Below, one piece after another: positions 62,584-64,000 of a stretch of 64,000 nucleotides of DNA (positions within the stretch are counted from its first letter, which is position 1; each line of letters begins with the position of its first letter). The translations under genes and the position numbers were made by a program. The notes under the pieces are model-generated. The model was not told the DNA's origin, did no database searches, and was given only the letters and a program-made list of their open reading frames with translations. Source of the stretch: Atrina japonica (taxonomy: Eukaryota > Mollusca > Bivalvia > Pterioida > Pinnidae); assembly GCA_030159075.1 (NCBI GenBank), contig BROG01000266.1, positions 447,501-511,500 of the forward strand, in the 5' to 3' direction.

Positions 62584-64000
62584 CTAGATGATCTGTTTAA
62601 ACGACCGGAGACTGTGCATCGGATGCGACGTCCTGACGTTGTGAAAGAGAGCCTCCCTGTAGTCGTGGAAACCTATCTTATTTTTCAAGACGCATCGTCT
62701 CACACCTTTCGCTTGTTTGGAAACACTATCGTCGTCCATCAACGTAGCGTACATCTTGGGTCTCAGACCGACGAATTCTTTGATAGGTTTCCCTCCGCAC
62801 TCGTCTTTGAACTTGCCGATCACCTTCTTGTTCTTATCTTTATTCTCCGGAACATGAGGATGATCGTCTTTGAAATTGGAAAAGTCGTATTCGTCTTCAT
62901 CTTCGAGCATGTCCCGGTAGACGTCCTCCGTCCGTATCTCCACCAGCAGCGAGTCCGTATCGGTGTACAGCAGATCGCAGTCGGCGCCGTACTTAACCTT
63001 CAAGTGTTTGTAATACCATCCGTACATAAGACGCTTGGACAGATCCAAGATCGTCATACCGCAGTAGATGGGTTTGTCCAATTTGACGCTCGTCGGCTTG
63101 AAGTGGAGGAAAGCCGTGCCGTCGTTGATCTTGGTCAACCCGTAGTAAGCGGGCGAGGCAATCATCTTTCGGATCTTTTTATCTCCGGTGGTGACGATCT
63201 TCAACTCTGTTCTGTTCCGTTTGTTTTCCATGGTCTTTCCGAAGACGGCGTTGTTCATGAGCTTGAAGAAGTCCTTTTCGAAATCGTTTTTAGCGCATTG
63301 ACGCAATCGAGTGTTTTTATCGACGTAACCCGCGAGCCACGGCTCTTCGTCGAATTGCAGAACTCTGTGCACTCTCGTCAGCGTCAAGCCCAGCTCCAGA
63401 TAAAGCTTTAACGTCTCGTAGTGCACGACGTAGTCCTTCTTGTTTCGGAGATTGGGAACGAGCTTCTTGGGACCCGCGTCGCGCATCTCGTACTCCTCCA
63501 TCAGCGTTTTCTGATACTCGGACAGGTCGTTCGGATCGAGCTGCATCGTCTCCGGAGCGAGCGGATAATTATTGTGCGCCTCGTGCAATGCTTTCGGATA
63601 CTCTAAATCGACTTCGAGGATGTAGCCCTTTCCTTCTGGCGGATGGCACGGATCGGACACGTCCTCGACCCATTCGAACTTTCTACAGGGCAAGGGATGA
63701 CTCATGGCTTCGCTGTAGAGCGCGTTGGCGTCTAGATACATGATGTACTTGGAAGGTCGATCGGGATCGTAGTCTTTCAAGTACTTGTTGTTCGCTTTAG
63801 AATAACGTTGCGGGACGTAGGTGATCCCACCTCTGATCCCTTTTTCCATGAATAAATGCATGTCGTAATCGGTGAACAACTCTAACTCGATCTTAGAGGT
63901 GAGCAACGCCGCGTCCCAGGCCAAGCCGGGAGCCGTGTAGTAGTGACACGGATCCAACGCGTAGTGGTTCAGAGAGATGTTGCGGAACTCTTCGAACACG
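62584..64000 (-). CDS. Protein-primed family B DNA polymerase, partial, early stop
   Basis: 471 codons visible; the N-terminus (exonuclease and priming-linked part) lies beyond 64000. In the visible part, motif A MYLDANALYSEAMS (about 87-100 of this segment), motif B KLMNNAVFGKTMEN (246-259) and motif C YTDTDSLL (345-352) are intact, as is EFVGLRPKMYA. This is the PolB that copies Polinton genomes by protein priming. The frame ends at TAG (62584-62586), but translation stays open after it for 29 codons to TAA at 62494-62496, with a Polinton-like tail. One nonsense change therefore removes the last residues. Whether the shorter protein works is unknown. Confidence 0.9.
   Translation of the reverse strand, partial: VFEEFRNISLNHYALDPCHYYTAPGLAWDAALLTSKIELELFTDYDMHLFMEKGIRGGITYVPQRYSKANNKYLKDYDPDRPSKYIMYLDANALYSEAMSHPLPCRKFEWVEDVSDPCHPPEGKGYILEVDLEYPKALHEAHNNYPLAPETMQLDPNDLSEYQKTLMEEYEMRDAGPKKLVPNLRNKKDYVVHYETLKLYLELGLTLTRVHRVLQFDEEPWLAGYVDKNTRLRQCAKNDFEKDFFKLMNNAVFGKTMENKRNRTELKIVTTGDKKIRKMIASPAYYGLTKINDGTAFLHFKPTSVKLDKPIYCGMTILDLSKRLMYGWYYKHLKVKYGADCDLLYTDTDSLLVEIRTEDVYRDMLEDEDEYDFSNFKDDHPHVPENKDKNKKVIGKFKDECGGKPIKEFVGLRPKMYATLMDDDSVSKQAKGVRRCVLKNKIGFHDYREALFHNVRTSHPMHSLRSFKQII

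Larger units (their letters stand above)
51450..64000. mobile_element. Polinton (Maverick)/adintovirus-like element, partial
   Basis: Defined by rve integrase, protein-primed type PolB, A32/FtsK-like ATPase and double-jelly-roll-type major capsid protein within 12.5 kb, the diagnostic Polinton set. Composition is clearly GC-richer than the flanking host DNA. The left limit lies between about 51370 and 51600: a GC-rich block starts near 51460, with a ~30-bp imperfect duplication of TTCCCGCGGATCKTCACCG at 51522-51580. The right end, with the PolB N-terminus and the second terminal inverted repeat, is outside the window. No Ulp1/adenain-type protease gene is seen. Confidence 0.9.

Noticed and set aside
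62614..63411. 265-codon plus frame opposite PolB
   Set aside because: Antisense shadow of PolB, which has all three polymerase motifs.

Overview
The window is animal nuclear DNA: AT-rich, dense in microsatellites, minisatellites and dispersed repeats, with two recognisable host genes. tRNA-headed SINEs, Penelope-type sequence, hammerhead-bearing short repeats and a Polinton with cnidarian/mollusc-style genes all point to a marine invertebrate. A bivalve mollusc is the best guess, but this is inference.

Host genes. A class A GPCR with an intronless coding region lies at 1649-3040 (+), with a 3' splice acceptor in its 5' UTR. A four-exon claudin-like four-TM gene runs from 26399 to 42792 (+), with in-phase GT..AG junctions (194 codons). 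Its first intron holds a ~10.1 kb Ty3/Gypsy element (27429-37569) and its third intron holds a 22-bp minisatellite and a 1.2-kb inverted-repeat element.

Repeat landscape (1-51 kb). Four unnamed dispersed families recur (A-D here). There are at least three tRNA-related SINE families, several MITEs, a Penelope-like reverse transcriptase fragment (44.15-44.88 kb), a pogo-like TIR element (50400-50866) and a 2.4-kb minisatellite (11974-14350). Family A carries a type I hammerhead ribozyme fold. All core nucleotides are present at 21116-21159, and a near tandem pair with a ~345-bp period lies at 45.3-45.9 kb. This looks like a metazoan retrozyme.

Polinton/adintovirus-like element (about 51.45-64.0 kb, running off the right edge). 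Composition shifts abruptly to GC-richer DNA. Gene order: ssDNA-binding-like (+), Cys/His protein (+), Trp-rich repeat protein (+), packaging ATPase (-), double-jelly-roll-type major capsid protein (-), long helical/TM protein (+), broken conserved protein (-), jelly-roll-like protein (+), small beta protein (+), a run of small membrane/helical proteins (+), rve integrase (+), protein-primed DNA polymerase B (-, N-terminus outside the window). Genes are packed 5-30 bp apart, share a TCTCGT/TTTAAAAATG leader, and end at perfect AT-rich stem-loops. No adenain-type protease is visible inside the window. ATPase, capsid and the 55544 gene are intact; at least seven others carry frameshifts or in-frame stops. 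The two Gypsy LTRs differ mainly by 1-nt indels, so part of this damage may be assembly error.
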